64,000 nt of DNA from Mycolicibacterium aurum (GTDB taxonomy: Bacteria > Actinomycetota > Actinomycetes > Mycobacteriales > Mycobacteriaceae). Where the stretch lies: positions 1 through 64,000 of the forward strand of contig LT549889.1 of assembly GCA_900078775.1 (NCBI GenBank). The letters run 5' to 3'. A model generated the notes under the pieces. It was not told the origin of the DNA. It saw only the letters and a program-made list of their open reading frames with translations, and did no database searches. Below, one piece after another: positions 56,256-64,000 of this stretch. Numbering within the stretch: the stretch's first letter is position 1; every line of letters starts with the position of its first letter. The position numbers were made by a program, and so were the translations under genes.

Positions 56256-56977
56256 CCGGCCCGCAGCGATCCGCCGTCGGTGAACCGGTCGACCGGTACC
56301 TCACCTGGGACGCGAGCTACGTGCTGGGCGCGCTGTCGCCGTCCGAACGCCGGGAGTTCGAAGCGCATCTGCAGGGCTGTCTGCGCTGCGCGACCGCGGT
56401 CGCCGAACTCACCGGCATGCCCGCGCTGCTGGCCATGGTCGATCTGCAGGATGTGGAGGCGCTCGAGGGGCAGGGAGCCGATCCGCCGCTGCGTCCGGCG
56501 CTGCGCGAGCAGTTGTTGGACCGGGTGCGCCGGCGACGGGAACGCACCCGGTGGGTCACCGCGGCCGCACTCGGTGTGGCGGCCGCCCTGCTGGTGCTGG
56601 GTATGGTCGCCGTGATCCGGCCGGAAACCTTCGGCCTGCAGCAGAATTCGCAGCAGACCGTGGCCATGCTGGAAATGAGCAAGGTCAACGAGACACCGAT
56701 CAACGCGAGCATCGCGATGTCCAGCTACGCCTGGGGCACCCGTATCGACATGGCCTGCAGCTACGGCGACTGGGGGCAACGCGACGCCGCCGCGCAGAAC
56801 CTCGGCATGGTGGTCGTCGGCCGGGACGGCAGCCGCACCCAGATCGCGACGTGGCTCGGACTGTCCGGGGCCACCGCGCTGCCCAGCGGCAATACCGCCA
56901 TGCCCGCCCATGAGATCGCTGCCGTCCAACTGGTTTCCGCCGATGACGGCAAGGTGCTGCTCGAAAAGAACCTGTGA
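56252..56977 (+). CDS. rslA: Anti-sigma-L factor RslA
   Basis: A 241-residue membrane zinc anti-sigma factor. The N-terminal ZAS domain has H39-x3-C43-x2-C46 (HLQGCLRC), known in RslA to release SigL when the cysteines are oxidised. A single transmembrane helix (WVTAAALGVAAALLVLGMVA) is at about 101-121, and an RskA-like extracytoplasmic domain follows. ATG 56252 overlaps the sigL stop, which keeps the two proteins balanced. Confidence 0.95.
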   Translation: MTGPQRSAVGEPVDRYLTWDASYVLGALSPSERREFEAHLQGCLRCATAVAELTGMPALLAMVDLQDVEALEGQGADPPLRPALREQLLDRVRRRRERTRWVTAAALGVAAALLVLGMVAVIRPETFGLQQNSQQTVAMLEMSKVNETPINASIAMSSYAWGTRIDMACSYGDWGQRDAAAQNLGMVVVGRDGSRTQIATWLGLSGATALPSGNTAMPAHEIAAVQLVSADDGKVLLEKNL

Positions 56978-56991
56978 ATTCCCTGACCGGG

Positions 56992-57019
56992 TGAACCCGA
57001 GCGCCGTGCGCCGCGTATC
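56992..57019 (+). promoter_or_regulatory. SigL-type promoter of the ThDP/KAS III operon
   Basis: TGAACC (56992-56997), a 16-bp spacer and CGTATC (57014-57019), 29 bases before the ATG at 57049. The -35 is a perfect match to the recalled SigL consensus, and spacing equals that of the sigL promoter 1.3 kb upstream. It lies in the 71-bp gap after rslA. Control by SigL is inferred from the motif. Confidence 0.65.
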
Positions 57020-57048
57020 ACCTGCACAACGGGAAGGCAGGTACGCCA

Positions 57049-58728
57049 ATGGTCAGCACGCACCGAGTGGTCGACCACATCGTCGAGGAGTTGGCCCGCC
57101 ACGGTGTCGGTCACATCTTCGGCGTCGACGGCGCCAACATCGAGGATCTGTACGACGCCGCGGCCCTGCGCAACGACATCACCGCCGTACTGGCCAAGCA
57201 CGAGTTCTCCGCCGCCACGATGGCCGACGGGTACAGCCGGGCCACTTCGGCGCTGGGGGTGGTCGCCGCGACGTCCGGTGGCGGATGCCTGAATCTGATT
57301 GCCGGCCTTGGGGAATCGCTGGCCAGTCGGGTGCCGGTGCTGGCCCTGGTGGGGCAGCCACCCAGCGTCATGGACGGCCGGGGCAGCTTCCAGGACACCA
57401 GCGGCCGCAATGGTTCACTGGATGCGTCGGCGGTGTTCGCGGCGGTGTCGGTGTACTGCCGGCGCATCCTGGAACCCGACGACATCGCCGCCGCGCTATC
57501 GGAGGCGGTGGCCGCCGCCCGGCGCGGGGGACCCGCGGTCCTGCTGCTGCCCAAGGACATTGCGCAGAGCGCGGTCCGGGCTGCGGGCGTCCGGCCACCC
57601 CTGAATGGCCGCCACCTCGGTGACCCGGCCCCGATCGCGGCGCGGCTGCGCAGCGCCCGCGGCCCGGTGACCATCATCGCCGGGGAACAGGTGGCCCGCG
57701 ACGATGCCCGCGACGAACTGGACCGGCTGCGCGCGACCCTGCGGGCGCGGGTGGCCACCGTCCCGGACGCCAAGGACGTCAGCGGCGCCCCGGGCCTCGG
57801 CAGTTCCTCGGCGTTGGGCGTCACCGGAGTGATGGGACATCCCGGCGTGGCCGCGATGATCGCCGGCAGCGCGGCCTGCCTGCTGGTGGGCACCCGACTG
57901 TCGGTGACCGCCCGCGCCGGCCTGGACGAGGCCCTGGCCACCGTGCCGGTGCTCTCCCTGGGCTCCGCGGTTCCCTACGTGCCGAGCAGCCACGTGCACA
58001 CCGAGGATCTCCGGTCCTCCCTGGCGCTGCTGAACGCGGCCCTCGCCGGAACCGGCCGTCCCACCGGAATCACTGTGCCCGAACGCATCCCGCACACCGA
58101 ACTGCATCCACCGGAGAGTTCCGGCCCGGGTATCCGCTACCGCGACGCCGTCGACGCCCTCGACGGTGCGTTACCCGACGGCGTCGACGTGGTGGTGGAC
58201 GCCGGTAACTGCGGCGCGTCCGCGATCCACCGGTTGCCCGCCCGCCGGGACGGCCGCTTCCTGGTGGCGCTGGGCATGGGCGGAATGGGATACAGCTTCG
58301 GCGCCGGCATCGGCATGTGCTTCGCCCGCGGCCGGCGCACCGTCGTGATCGCCGGGGACGGGGCCTTCTTCATGCACGGACTCGAACTGCACACCGCGAT
58401 CCAGTACCGACTGCCGGTGACCGTGGTGCTGTTCAACAACAACGCCCACGCCATGTGCGTCACCCGGGAACAACTGTTCTACGGCGGCGGCTACAGCTAC
58501 AACCGGTTCACCGCCAGCCGGCTCGGCGCCGGGTTGGCGGCCATGTTCCCCGATCTGCCCTCGGTCGACGTCACCGACCCCGAAGATCTGCCCGCGGCCC
58601 TGCGGGCGGCGCTGGCGGTCTCGGGCCCGTCGGTGGTCAGCATCGAATGTTCGCCCGACGAAATACCCACCTTCGCACCATTTCTCGCCACCCAGGAGGT
58701 CCACACACATGTCCCTGCCCGCGCTTGA
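57049..58728 (+). CDS. ThDP-dependent enzyme, acetolactate-synthase-like
   Basis: A 559-residue thiamine-diphosphate enzyme with the three-domain POX/AHAS layout. The N-terminal Pyr domain has GVDGANIEDL and AKHEFSAATMADGYSR, whose Glu is the ThDP-activating residue. A central domain spans about 195-340. The C-terminal PP domain has the cofactor motif from IAGDGAFFMHG to VVLFNNNAH (GDG to NN). AHAS proper is excluded by context and by the altered N-terminus (G-V-D-G in place of the usual G-x-P-G). A decarboxylase or C-C carboligase acting on a 2-oxo acid is likely. It opens a four-gene overlapping operon behind a SigL-type promoter. Confidence 0.85.
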   Translation: MVSTHRVVDHIVEELARHGVGHIFGVDGANIEDLYDAAALRNDITAVLAKHEFSAATMADGYSRATSALGVVAATSGGGCLNLIAGLGESLASRVPVLALVGQPPSVMDGRGSFQDTSGRNGSLDASAVFAAVSVYCRRILEPDDIAAALSEAVAAARRGGPAVLLLPKDIAQSAVRAAGVRPPLNGRHLGDPAPIAARLRSARGPVTIIAGEQVARDDARDELDRLRATLRARVATVPDAKDVSGAPGLGSSSALGVTGVMGHPGVAAMIAGSAACLLVGTRLSVTARAGLDEALATVPVLSLGSAVPYVPSSHVHTEDLRSSLALLNAALAGTGRPTGITVPERIPHTELHPPESSGPGIRYRDAVDALDGALPDGVDVVVDAGNCGASAIHRLPARRDGRFLVALGMGGMGYSFGAGIGMCFARGRRTVVIAGDGAFFMHGLELHTAIQYRLPVTVVLFNNNAHAMCVTREQLFYGGGYSYNRFTASRLGAGLAAMFPDLPSVDVTDPEDLPAALRAALAVSGPSVVSIECSPDEIPTFAPFLATQEVHTHVPARA

Positions 58729-59368
58729 CGATATCGCCGAACCGATCGACGGACTCATCCGCATCGAAACCTCACCCCGGGAGAGCGCCACCCCGGTGAT
58801 CATGGAGATGATGCGGTCGGTGTACCCGCACGACGAGGTGTTCGGCGCCTACTGCACCGTCAACAGCTACATCGACTGCCCACCGGGGGATCTGTTCGAC
58901 TACCTCGCCGACACCCGGTCGCTGGAGGAGTGGACCTACAGCCTGCGCGGTTTCGTCCCGACCTCCGAACCCGGCCTGTGGCTGGCGCATGACCGATTGG
59001 GTTCGCAGACTCAGATCTTCACCCGCACCGTGGCCCACCGCGACGCCATGACCGTCGACTACCACTGCGCCTGGGACCAGGGCCACCACCTGTGGATGAT
59101 CTACCTGATGCGGGTCGTCGACGCCCAGGTGGTGCTGAACACACCGGGGTCGGTGGTGCTGTGGACCAACTGCCATCACCCGTTCTACGACGAGAACCCG
59201 TACCCCGAGACCGCGCCCCCGCAGCGGCCGGTGTGGGTGGGGGACTTCTGGGACATGTTCGGGGCCGGTCACGAACTGGAACTGCGCAACCTCAAGGCGA
59301 TCGCCGAGTACCGGCACCGGCACGGCCTGCCGGTCCGCCCGGACTGGATGACCGGAGCACACCGGTGA
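58709..59368 (+). CDS. SRPBCC-fold protein of the biosynthetic operon
   Basis: A 219-residue protein with a START/SRPBCC look: NSYIDCPPGDLFDYLADTRSLEEWTYSLRGF (in parts) is the usual helix-grip opening, followed by alternating beta strands and a long C-terminal helix (GHELELRNLKAIAEYRHRHG). These folds bind hydrophobic ligands, and in biosynthetic clusters they act as cyclases, aromatases or condensing partners. ATG 58709 follows AGGAGG and overlaps the ThDP gene by 20 bases. The stop overlaps the KAS III gene (GTGA). The exact role is unknown. Confidence 0.75.
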   Translation: MSLPALDDIAEPIDGLIRIETSPRESATPVIMEMMRSVYPHDEVFGAYCTVNSYIDCPPGDLFDYLADTRSLEEWTYSLRGFVPTSEPGLWLAHDRLGSQTQIFTRTVAHRDAMTVDYHCAWDQGHHLWMIYLMRVVDAQVVLNTPGSVVLWTNCHHPFYDENPYPETAPPQRPVWVGDFWDMFGAGHELELRNLKAIAEYRHRHGLPVRPDWMTGAHR

Positions 59369-60381
59369 ACGCGCCCGCGGTCAGCCTGCTCGACGTCTCG
59401 ACCTATCTGCCGGGCGACCCGATCGGCGCCGACCATTACGCGCAGTTCGCCGAATCCGATGATCTGCGAGACAATCTCATGTTTAGGGCACCGAAGTTCC
59501 GACACCACGTCGGAGCCGACGAGACGGCCACCGACATGGTCGAACGGGCCGCCGCCGGACTGATCGAACGACACGGCGCCGACGTGCTGGCCGGTGTCGA
59601 CGTGCTGATCACCCACACCCAGCTGCCCGATATGCCGTTCTACGGTGGCGGGGGCGCGGTGGCGCACCGGCTGGGCATCAAACCGAACTGGGTGGTGGAC
59701 CTGCACAACGGTGGCTGCGCGGCGTTCGTGCTCGGGCTCAAACTCGCCCGCAACCTGCTGGCGAGTGGGGAGGGCAGCAGCGCGCTGATCGCGGTGGTGC
59801 AGAACGCCGCCGGGCAGATCTTCGAACAGCCGACGATCCGTCGCAAGGCGCAGGCCTCGGTGCCCGGCGACGGGGCCGCGGTCGGCCTGGTCGCCCTGTC
59901 GGACCGTTCCCCGATCCTGGACGTCGAGTGCCGCACCTACGGCGAGTTCGCCGGTGACATGACCATCGCGGTGGACCCGCCCCGCAAGTGGTGGGCCGCC
60001 GGACCGGGGGAGGGCTGCATCGGCTTCACCGAGTCCAAGATCACCAAGGTGCTGGCCCGCGGCAACCGTCAGGTGCCCGAGGTCTGCTACGCGGTGTGTG
60101 ACCGGATCGGATTGCCGCCCAAGGACATCGATCTGCTGGTCACCAATCAGCCGAACCGGGTGTTCCTGCGCAACTGGCGCGAGGCTTTGGAACTGCCCAA
60201 GGAGCGCCACCTCGACACCTTCGACGAGTGCGGCAATCTGTTCGCCGCCGGGATCCCGGTCAACCTGGACCGGGCCGTGGCCGAGGGCCGGGTCGCGGCC
60301 GGGGACACCGTGCTGATGGCGGCCTTCGCCCACGCCGGGGACTTCGCCGGTGCCGCCGCGGTCCGGTGGGGTGGGCGATGA
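59365..60381 (+). CDS. KAS III-like ketosynthase with Asn in place of the catalytic His
   Basis: A 338-residue thiolase-fold protein of the FabH/KAS III type. The nucleophile C118 sits in VDLHNGGCAAFVLGL, and DECGNLFAAGIP (Asn 291) matches the usual GNTSAASIP. The FabH HQAN motif is replaced by N261-Q-P-N264, so the expected histidine is missing. Such changes occur in KAS III relatives that act as acyltransferases or use non-malonyl partners. GTG 59365 overlaps the SRPBCC stop, and the stop overlaps the aminotransferase. It probably joins or transfers an acyl group to the product of the ThDP or aminotransferase step. Confidence 0.83.
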   Translation: MNAPAVSLLDVSTYLPGDPIGADHYAQFAESDDLRDNLMFRAPKFRHHVGADETATDMVERAAAGLIERHGADVLAGVDVLITHTQLPDMPFYGGGGAVAHRLGIKPNWVVDLHNGGCAAFVLGLKLARNLLASGEGSSALIAVVQNAAGQIFEQPTIRRKAQASVPGDGAAVGLVALSDRSPILDVECRTYGEFAGDMTIAVDPPRKWWAAGPGEGCIGFTESKITKVLARGNRQVPEVCYAVCDRIGLPPKDIDLLVTNQPNRVFLRNWREALELPKERHLDTFDECGNLFAAGIPVNLDRAVAEGRVAAGDTVLMAAFAHAGDFAGAAAVRWGGR

Positions 60382-61418
60382 GCATGCCCGACGGCCTGCT
60401 CGACGTGCGCGATGCCTGCCCCGCGGCCGTCGACCCGCTGGCGCTGTCGCTCAACGAGAACCCGTTCCCACCGCTGCCGTCGGTGCGGGCGGCGCTGGCC
60501 GACTGTCTGGGGGCGGCCAACCGCTATCCGGAGTTCCTGCCGGAGCGGATGCGCGCGCTGGTCGCGGCCCGGATCGGGGTGGGTGCCGATCAGGTGATCA
60601 TCGGCACCGGCGCGACCGGGGTGATCCTGCAGGTGCTGCACGCGCTCACCGCGCCGGGGGACACCATCGTGATGACCACCCCCACCTTCGACGGGTACCC
60701 GATCTTCGCGCAGATGGCCCGATTACGGTCGGTGACGGTGCCGCTGGACGTGCACGGCCGGCACGATCTGGACGCGCTGGCCGCGGCGGCCCGGACCGCG
60801 CGGGTGGTGGTGCTGTGCCGGCCGCACAACCCGACCGGCACCATCGACCCGGCCGAGGACGTCGAACGCTTCCTGGCTCTGGTCGGGCCGGACACCACGG
60901 TGCTGCTGGACGAGGCGTACGTGGAGTTCCTGGCCCCGTCCGAGCGGATCGATGCCCGCCGGCTGCTGGCGCGCTTCCCGAATGTGGTTGTCATCCGTAC
61001 CTTCTCGAAGGCCTACGGGCTGGCCGGGCTGCGCATCGGCTACGGCTTCTGTGCGCCGGAGCTGGCCGGCCGGCTGTGGACGATGCAGCTGCCGTTCGGT
61101 GTCGGGCTGATCGGGCTGGTCGCCGCGGCGGCCTGCTACCGCGCCGAAGGCGAACTCCGGCAACGTATCCGGACCATCACCGGCGAGCGCCGCCGGCTGC
61201 GGGCCCGGCTGTCGGCGATGGGCGTGTACAGCACCGACGCCCGGGCCAACTTCGTCTACCTGCCCGGCGGCGAGCACGGCCGCCGCAGCTGGCCCGCGGT
61301 GTTCGACGGCACCGGGGTGCGGGTGCGGGCCTACGCCGACGGCGGGGTGCGGATCACAGTGGGAACCGAGCAGTCCACCCGCGCGGTGTTGTCGGCGGTG
61401 GCGGCGGCGATGGTATGA
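60378..61418 (+). CDS. Class I/II PLP aminotransferase (HisC-like)
   Basis: A 346-residue fold-type I aminotransferase with LALSLNENPFPPLPSVR at the start, GTGATGVILQVLHAL binding PLP phosphate, CRPHNPTGTI, LLDEAYVEFL (Asp for the pyridine N) and TFSKAYGLAGLRIGYG with the Schiff-base lysine. The fold resembles histidinol-phosphate aminotransferase, but its place at the end of a biosynthetic operon suggests a specialised amino donor step. ATG 60378 overlaps the KAS III stop as ATGA. Confidence 0.85.
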   Translation: MSMPDGLLDVRDACPAAVDPLALSLNENPFPPLPSVRAALADCLGAANRYPEFLPERMRALVAARIGVGADQVIIGTGATGVILQVLHALTAPGDTIVMTTPTFDGYPIFAQMARLRSVTVPLDVHGRHDLDALAAAARTARVVVLCRPHNPTGTIDPAEDVERFLALVGPDTTVLLDEAYVEFLAPSERIDARRLLARFPNVVVIRTFSKAYGLAGLRIGYGFCAPELAGRLWTMQLPFGVGLIGLVAAAACYRAEGELRQRIRTITGERRRLRARLSAMGVYSTDARANFVYLPGGEHGRRSWPAVFDGTGVRVRAYADGGVRITVGTEQSTRAVLSAVAAAMV

Positions 61419-61425
61419 AAAGGGC

Positions 61426-61929
61426 ATGCCCTCAGACTCCGGCAAACGGGACCCGATCACGCTGGCCCGCGCGAACTGGGAGCGCGCCGGCTGGGGGGAC
61501 GTCGCCGACGGCATGGTGGCCGTCACGTCGGTGATGCGGGCCCACCAGATCCTGCTGGCCCGGGTGGAAAATGCGCTGCGGCCCTACGACCTGAGCTTCT
61601 CCCGATTCGAACTGCTGCGCCTGCTGGCGTTCACCGCCAACGGTGAACTGCCCATCACCAAGGCGTCGGACCGGCTGCAGGTGCACGTCACCAGCGTCAC
61701 GCACGCCATCCGGCGGCTGGAGAGCGACGGCCTGGTGGAGCGGTTGCCGCACCCGACCGACGGGCGCACCACCCTGGTGCGCCTCACCGAGCTGGGCCGG
61801 TCCACCGTCGAGGACGCCACCGAGACCCTGAACAAGGAGGTCTTCGCCGACATCGGTATCTCCGCCGAGCAGTCCCGGGCGCTGGCCACCTCGATCGAGA
61901 CGCTGCGCCGCAACGCCGGCGACTTCTGA
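61426..61929 (+). CDS. MarR-family regulator
   Basis: A 167-residue winged-helix protein (SFSRFELLRLLAFTANGELPITKASDRLQVHVTSVTHAIRRLESDGLVERL in parts, then the wing PTDGRTTLVRLT). It follows the aminotransferase by seven bases and could belong to the same transcript. By order it corresponds to Rv0737, which in M. tuberculosis directly follows rslA, so the four-gene operon appears inserted between the two. It may regulate that operon or simply be a conserved neighbour. Confidence 0.87.
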   Translation: MPSDSGKRDPITLARANWERAGWGDVADGMVAVTSVMRAHQILLARVENALRPYDLSFSRFELLRLLAFTANGELPITKASDRLQVHVTSVTHAIRRLESDGLVERLPHPTDGRTTLVRLTELGRSTVEDATETLNKEVFADIGISAEQSRALATSIETLRRNAGDF

Positions 61930-61932
61930 TCC

Positions 61933-63168
61933 TCAGGAACCGGGCAGCGGGATGGTGGCGGTGACCGCGGTCCCGGCGTCGGGACGGGACCGGATGTGCA
62001 GCCGCCCGCCGACGATCTCGGCGCGTTCGGCCATCGACAGCAGCCCGTAGCCGCCCATCTCGTCGCTGCCCAACGGGTGTTCGAAGGTGTCGAAGCCGAC
62101 GCCGTCGTCCACGATCTCCAGGCGGGCCGATTCGGTGTCCCCGTCGCGCAGCACCGCGAAGGTCAGCCGGGCGCGGCTGGCCCGGGCGTGTTTGACGACG
62201 TTCTGCAGGCACTCCTGGGCGATCCGGTACAGCGCCAGTTCGATGTGATCGGGCAGCCGCTCCTGGGCCAGGTCGATCTCGATGCCGGGCTCGGGGATGG
62301 ACCGGGCCAGGCTGGCCAGCCCGCCGGCCAGGCCCAGATCGTCGAGCACCGGCGGGCGCAGGCCGCTGATCGCCGCGCGGGCCTCCTGCAGCGTCAGGTC
62401 CACCAACTCGCGGGCCTTGGCCAGGTGGTCGACCGCGAGCTCCGCCGGCCGGCCGGCATCGTCGGCGGCGACCGCCCGGGCGGCCGCGTCCAACCAGTAC
62501 GACAGGGTGACCAACCGCTGGGAGATACCGTCGTGGATGTCGCCGGCCAGGCGCCGGCGTTCCAGTTCCTGGGCCTGGATGACCTGCTCGACGAAGTTCT
62601 CGTGGGCGCGTTCGCGGGCCACCAGCTGGCGGTGCAGCCGGGCCTGGTGCAGCGCCCCGGCGATCAGCCGCCCGATCACCAGCAGCAGTTCCACATCGCG
62701 GTCGGTGAACTCGCGGCGGTGCACGGTGTGCACGTTGAGCACCCCGACCAGCCCGCCCGGGTCGGTCTCCATCGGCACCGAGACCATCGAGGTGAAATCG
62801 GAACCGCGCAGCGATTCGAACGGCAGGTAGCGCGGGTCGGATTCCTTGTCGTGGCCGATCACCACGGGCTGCCGGTTGTCGGCCACCCAGCCGGAGATGC
62901 CGCGGCCCAGCGGCAGCCGGATCTTGCCGACCTCGGAGTCGAACGGCGGGGTGGCGCCGGTCAGGGTCAGCGACCGGTCGGTGTCGTCGAGGACGTGCAC
63001 GAAGCAGACGTCGGTGCCGGTGGCGTCGGTGATCATCCGGGCGGCCGCGGCGGCCAGCGGTTCCACCCCCGGGCCGCGGGAGGCGGCCTCGATGAGCTCG
63101 CGCAGCAGGGTCAGTTCGCGGTCGGCGGTGAGGACCTGCCCCCGGGCGGGTGGCTTGGCGCGGCTCAT
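61933..63168 (-). CDS. GAF-domain sensor histidine kinase (NarL/DevS-type)
   Basis: A 411-residue soluble kinase. A GAF domain (about residues 35-180, with FVHVLDDTDRSLTLTG and GISGWVADNRQPVVIG) precedes a HisKA_3 dimerisation helix with the phospho-accepting His in RRLAGDIHDGISQRLV, then a HATPase with IAQECLQNVVKHARA, VDDGVGFD and GGYGLLSMAERAE. There is no transmembrane segment, so it senses a cytoplasmic ligand. Its start overlaps the stop of the response regulator gene upstream (ATGA). Confidence 0.92.
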   Translation of the reverse strand: MSRAKPPARGQVLTADRELTLLRELIEAASRGPGVEPLAAAAARMITDATGTDVCFVHVLDDTDRSLTLTGATPPFDSEVGKIRLPLGRGISGWVADNRQPVVIGHDKESDPRYLPFESLRGSDFTSMVSVPMETDPGGLVGVLNVHTVHRREFTDRDVELLLVIGRLIAGALHQARLHRQLVARERAHENFVEQVIQAQELERRRLAGDIHDGISQRLVTLSYWLDAAARAVAADDAGRPAELAVDHLAKARELVDLTLQEARAAISGLRPPVLDDLGLAGGLASLARSIPEPGIEIDLAQERLPDHIELALYRIAQECLQNVVKHARASRARLTFAVLRDGDTESARLEIVDDGVGFDTFEHPLGSDEMGGYGLLSMAERAEIVGGRLHIRSRPDAGTAVTATIPLPGS

Positions 63169-63827
63169 CTGTAGATGCCCTCGCGCAGCGCGGTGGCCAC
63201 GGCGCCGGTGCGGTCGCTGACCCCGAGCTTGCGGTAGATGGAGCTCAGATGGGTCTTGACGGTCTCGTCGCCGATCACCAGCTTGTTGGCGATACCGCGG
63301 TTGGAAAGCCCGCTGACCACGTAGGACAGGATCTCACTCTCGCGCTGGGTGAGGCCCTGGCGGACCCCGGGCCAGAACTCGTCGCGCTGCAGGCGGGCCG
63401 CGGTGTCGGCGGCCCGGGCGGCCATGCCCGGGTCGATGGCGGTCTGCCCGCGGTGCACGAACTCCAGCTGGCGGACCAGCTCGTCGCTGCTGATGCTCTT
63501 GAGCAAATACCCCGAGGCCCCGACCCGCAGCGCCTGGAACAGGTACTGCTCGTCGTCGTAGACGGACAGCATGACCACCTTGCGGTCGGGGTCGCGCTCG
63601 CGCAGCGTCAGGCACAGGTCCAGCCCGCTGGAGCCCTGCATGCGCACATCGCAGAGCACGATGTCGGGTGCCAGCGCGGTCACCACCTCGACGGCCTGTT
63701 CGGCACCGATGGCCTGACCGACCACCTGGACCCGGTCATCGAAGGTGGTCAGCATGGCCTTGAGGCCCTCGATGACCATCTCGTGGTCATCGACCAGCAC
63801 AAGACGCAACGGGCTGGAGGGCGCCAT
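63165..63827 (-). CDS. LuxR/NarL-type response regulator
   Basis: A 220-residue regulator with a receiver domain (LVLVDDHEMV, phosphorylated Asp in IVLCDVRMQGSSGLD, and KSISS containing the conserved Lys). It ends in a LuxR helix-turn-helix (LTQRESEILSYVVSGLSNRGIANKLVIGDETVKTHLSSIYRKLGV, in parts). ATG 63827 follows AAGGTG. It is first in the operon with the kinase. The palindrome TCCCCCTAGCGGGGGA, 68 bp upstream, is a candidate target. Confidence 0.93.
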   Translation of the reverse strand: MAPSSPLRLVLVDDHEMVIEGLKAMLTTFDDRVQVVGQAIGAEQAVEVVTALAPDIVLCDVRMQGSSGLDLCLTLRERDPDRKVVMLSVYDDEQYLFQALRVGASGYLLKSISSDELVRQLEFVHRGQTAIDPGMAARAADTAARLQRDEFWPGVRQGLTQRESEILSYVVSGLSNRGIANKLVIGDETVKTHLSSIYRKLGVSDRTGAVATALREGIYR

Positions 63828-63894
63828 GGCATCACCTTAGAGGTGCAGACCCGTGCCGCTGCCGAACTTGGCCGCACCAACCTGGCCTGCCCAA

Positions 63895-63910
63895 TCCCCC
63901 TAGCGGGGGA
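63895..63910. promoter_or_regulatory. Palindrome in the divergent promoter region of the response regulator
   Basis: TCCCCC-TAGC-GGGGGA, six-base arms. It lies between the response regulator (leftward) and a rightward gene starting near 63946, so it could control both. LuxR-type regulators often bind G/C-rich dyads. No specific consensus is recognised. Confidence 0.45.
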
Positions 63911-63945
63911 CGCGGCGAGGATGTGATGTGGACCACTCTGAGGGG

Positions 63946-64000
63946 GTGTCCACGCATGAGAAGAACGCGCGTCCCACCGTCGGCCAGTTCTGGTGGCTCG
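63946..64000 (+). CDS. Partial CDS at right edge (first 18 codons)
   Basis: GTG 63946 opens a frame reading V-S-T-H-E-K-N-A-R-P-T-V-G-Q-F-W-W-L to the window end, with GAGGGG just before it. An ATG at 63957 is out of frame. Divergence from the two-component operon suggests a target gene. The family cannot be told. Confidence 0.4.
   Translation, partial: MSTHEKNARPTVGQFWWL

Noticed and set aside
56551..56913. Overlapping frames inside rslA and around the sigL promoter
   Set aside because: They lack ribosome sites and any motif. sigL and rslA explain the region fully.

Overview
The window is GC-rich, with many GTG starts, ATGA/GTGA stop-start overlaps and mycobacterium-specific families (mycofactocin genes, SigL/RslA, split S10 and spc ribosomal operons, TIGR00027-type methyltransferases). 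It reads as the chromosome of a non-tuberculous, probably rapidly growing Mycobacterium (Mycolicibacterium type). From about 7.7 kb to 61.9 kb the order follows, from memory, the M. tuberculosis Rv0688-Rv0737 backbone, with several accessory blocks inserted.

Layout. 1-7.7 kb: arginine metabolism (remnant nhaC, arcD, arcA, then rocD, ddaH and an Lrp/AsnC regulator) wrapped around a mycofactocin-coupled SDR. The first 3 kb contains many indels. 7.7-18.1 kb: ferredoxin reductase, an ECF sigma factor with a three-domain VOC protein, then the complete mycofactocin locus mftR / mftA-B-C-D-E-F-G. 18.1-25.3 kb: MFS exporter and divergent TetR, two tandem paralogous cytochromes P450, a lipoprotein carboxylesterase and a hotdog-fold protein. 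25.3-31.0 kb: S10 operon rpsJ to rpsQ, with a one-base frameshift in rplC. 31.0-41.9 kb: a four-gene translationally coupled envelope-polysaccharide cluster, then arylsulfatase, lipoprotein and formylglycine-generating enzyme. 42.0-46.4 kb: spc operon rplN to rplO. 46.5-55.5 kb: sppA, an MFS symporter, three tandem methyltransferases, secY-adk-map. 55.7-61.9 kb: sigL-rslA, a four-gene mini biosynthetic cluster (ThDP enzyme, SRPBCC protein, KAS III, aminotransferase) and a MarR regulator. 61.9-64 kb: a GAF histidine kinase with its LuxR-type regulator, and the first codons of another gene.

How the genes work together. The mft genes make the redox cofactor mycofactocin, and the SDR at 4245 is a likely user of it. 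AtsA is the substrate of the formylglycine-generating enzyme encoded two genes downstream. The most unusual module is the ThDP/SRPBCC/KAS III/aminotransferase operon. It sits directly behind sigL-rslA and has a promoter of the same form as sigL's own (TGAAC[C/T]-N16-CGT[A/G]TC). This suggests a small molecule made on demand under SigL control. Its KAS III has Asn where the family normally has the catalytic His.

Limits. Everything here was read by eye. Family names rest on recognised motifs and gene order, not on database searches. Regulatory sites are pattern matches. The indels near the left end and in rplC may be sequencing errors.
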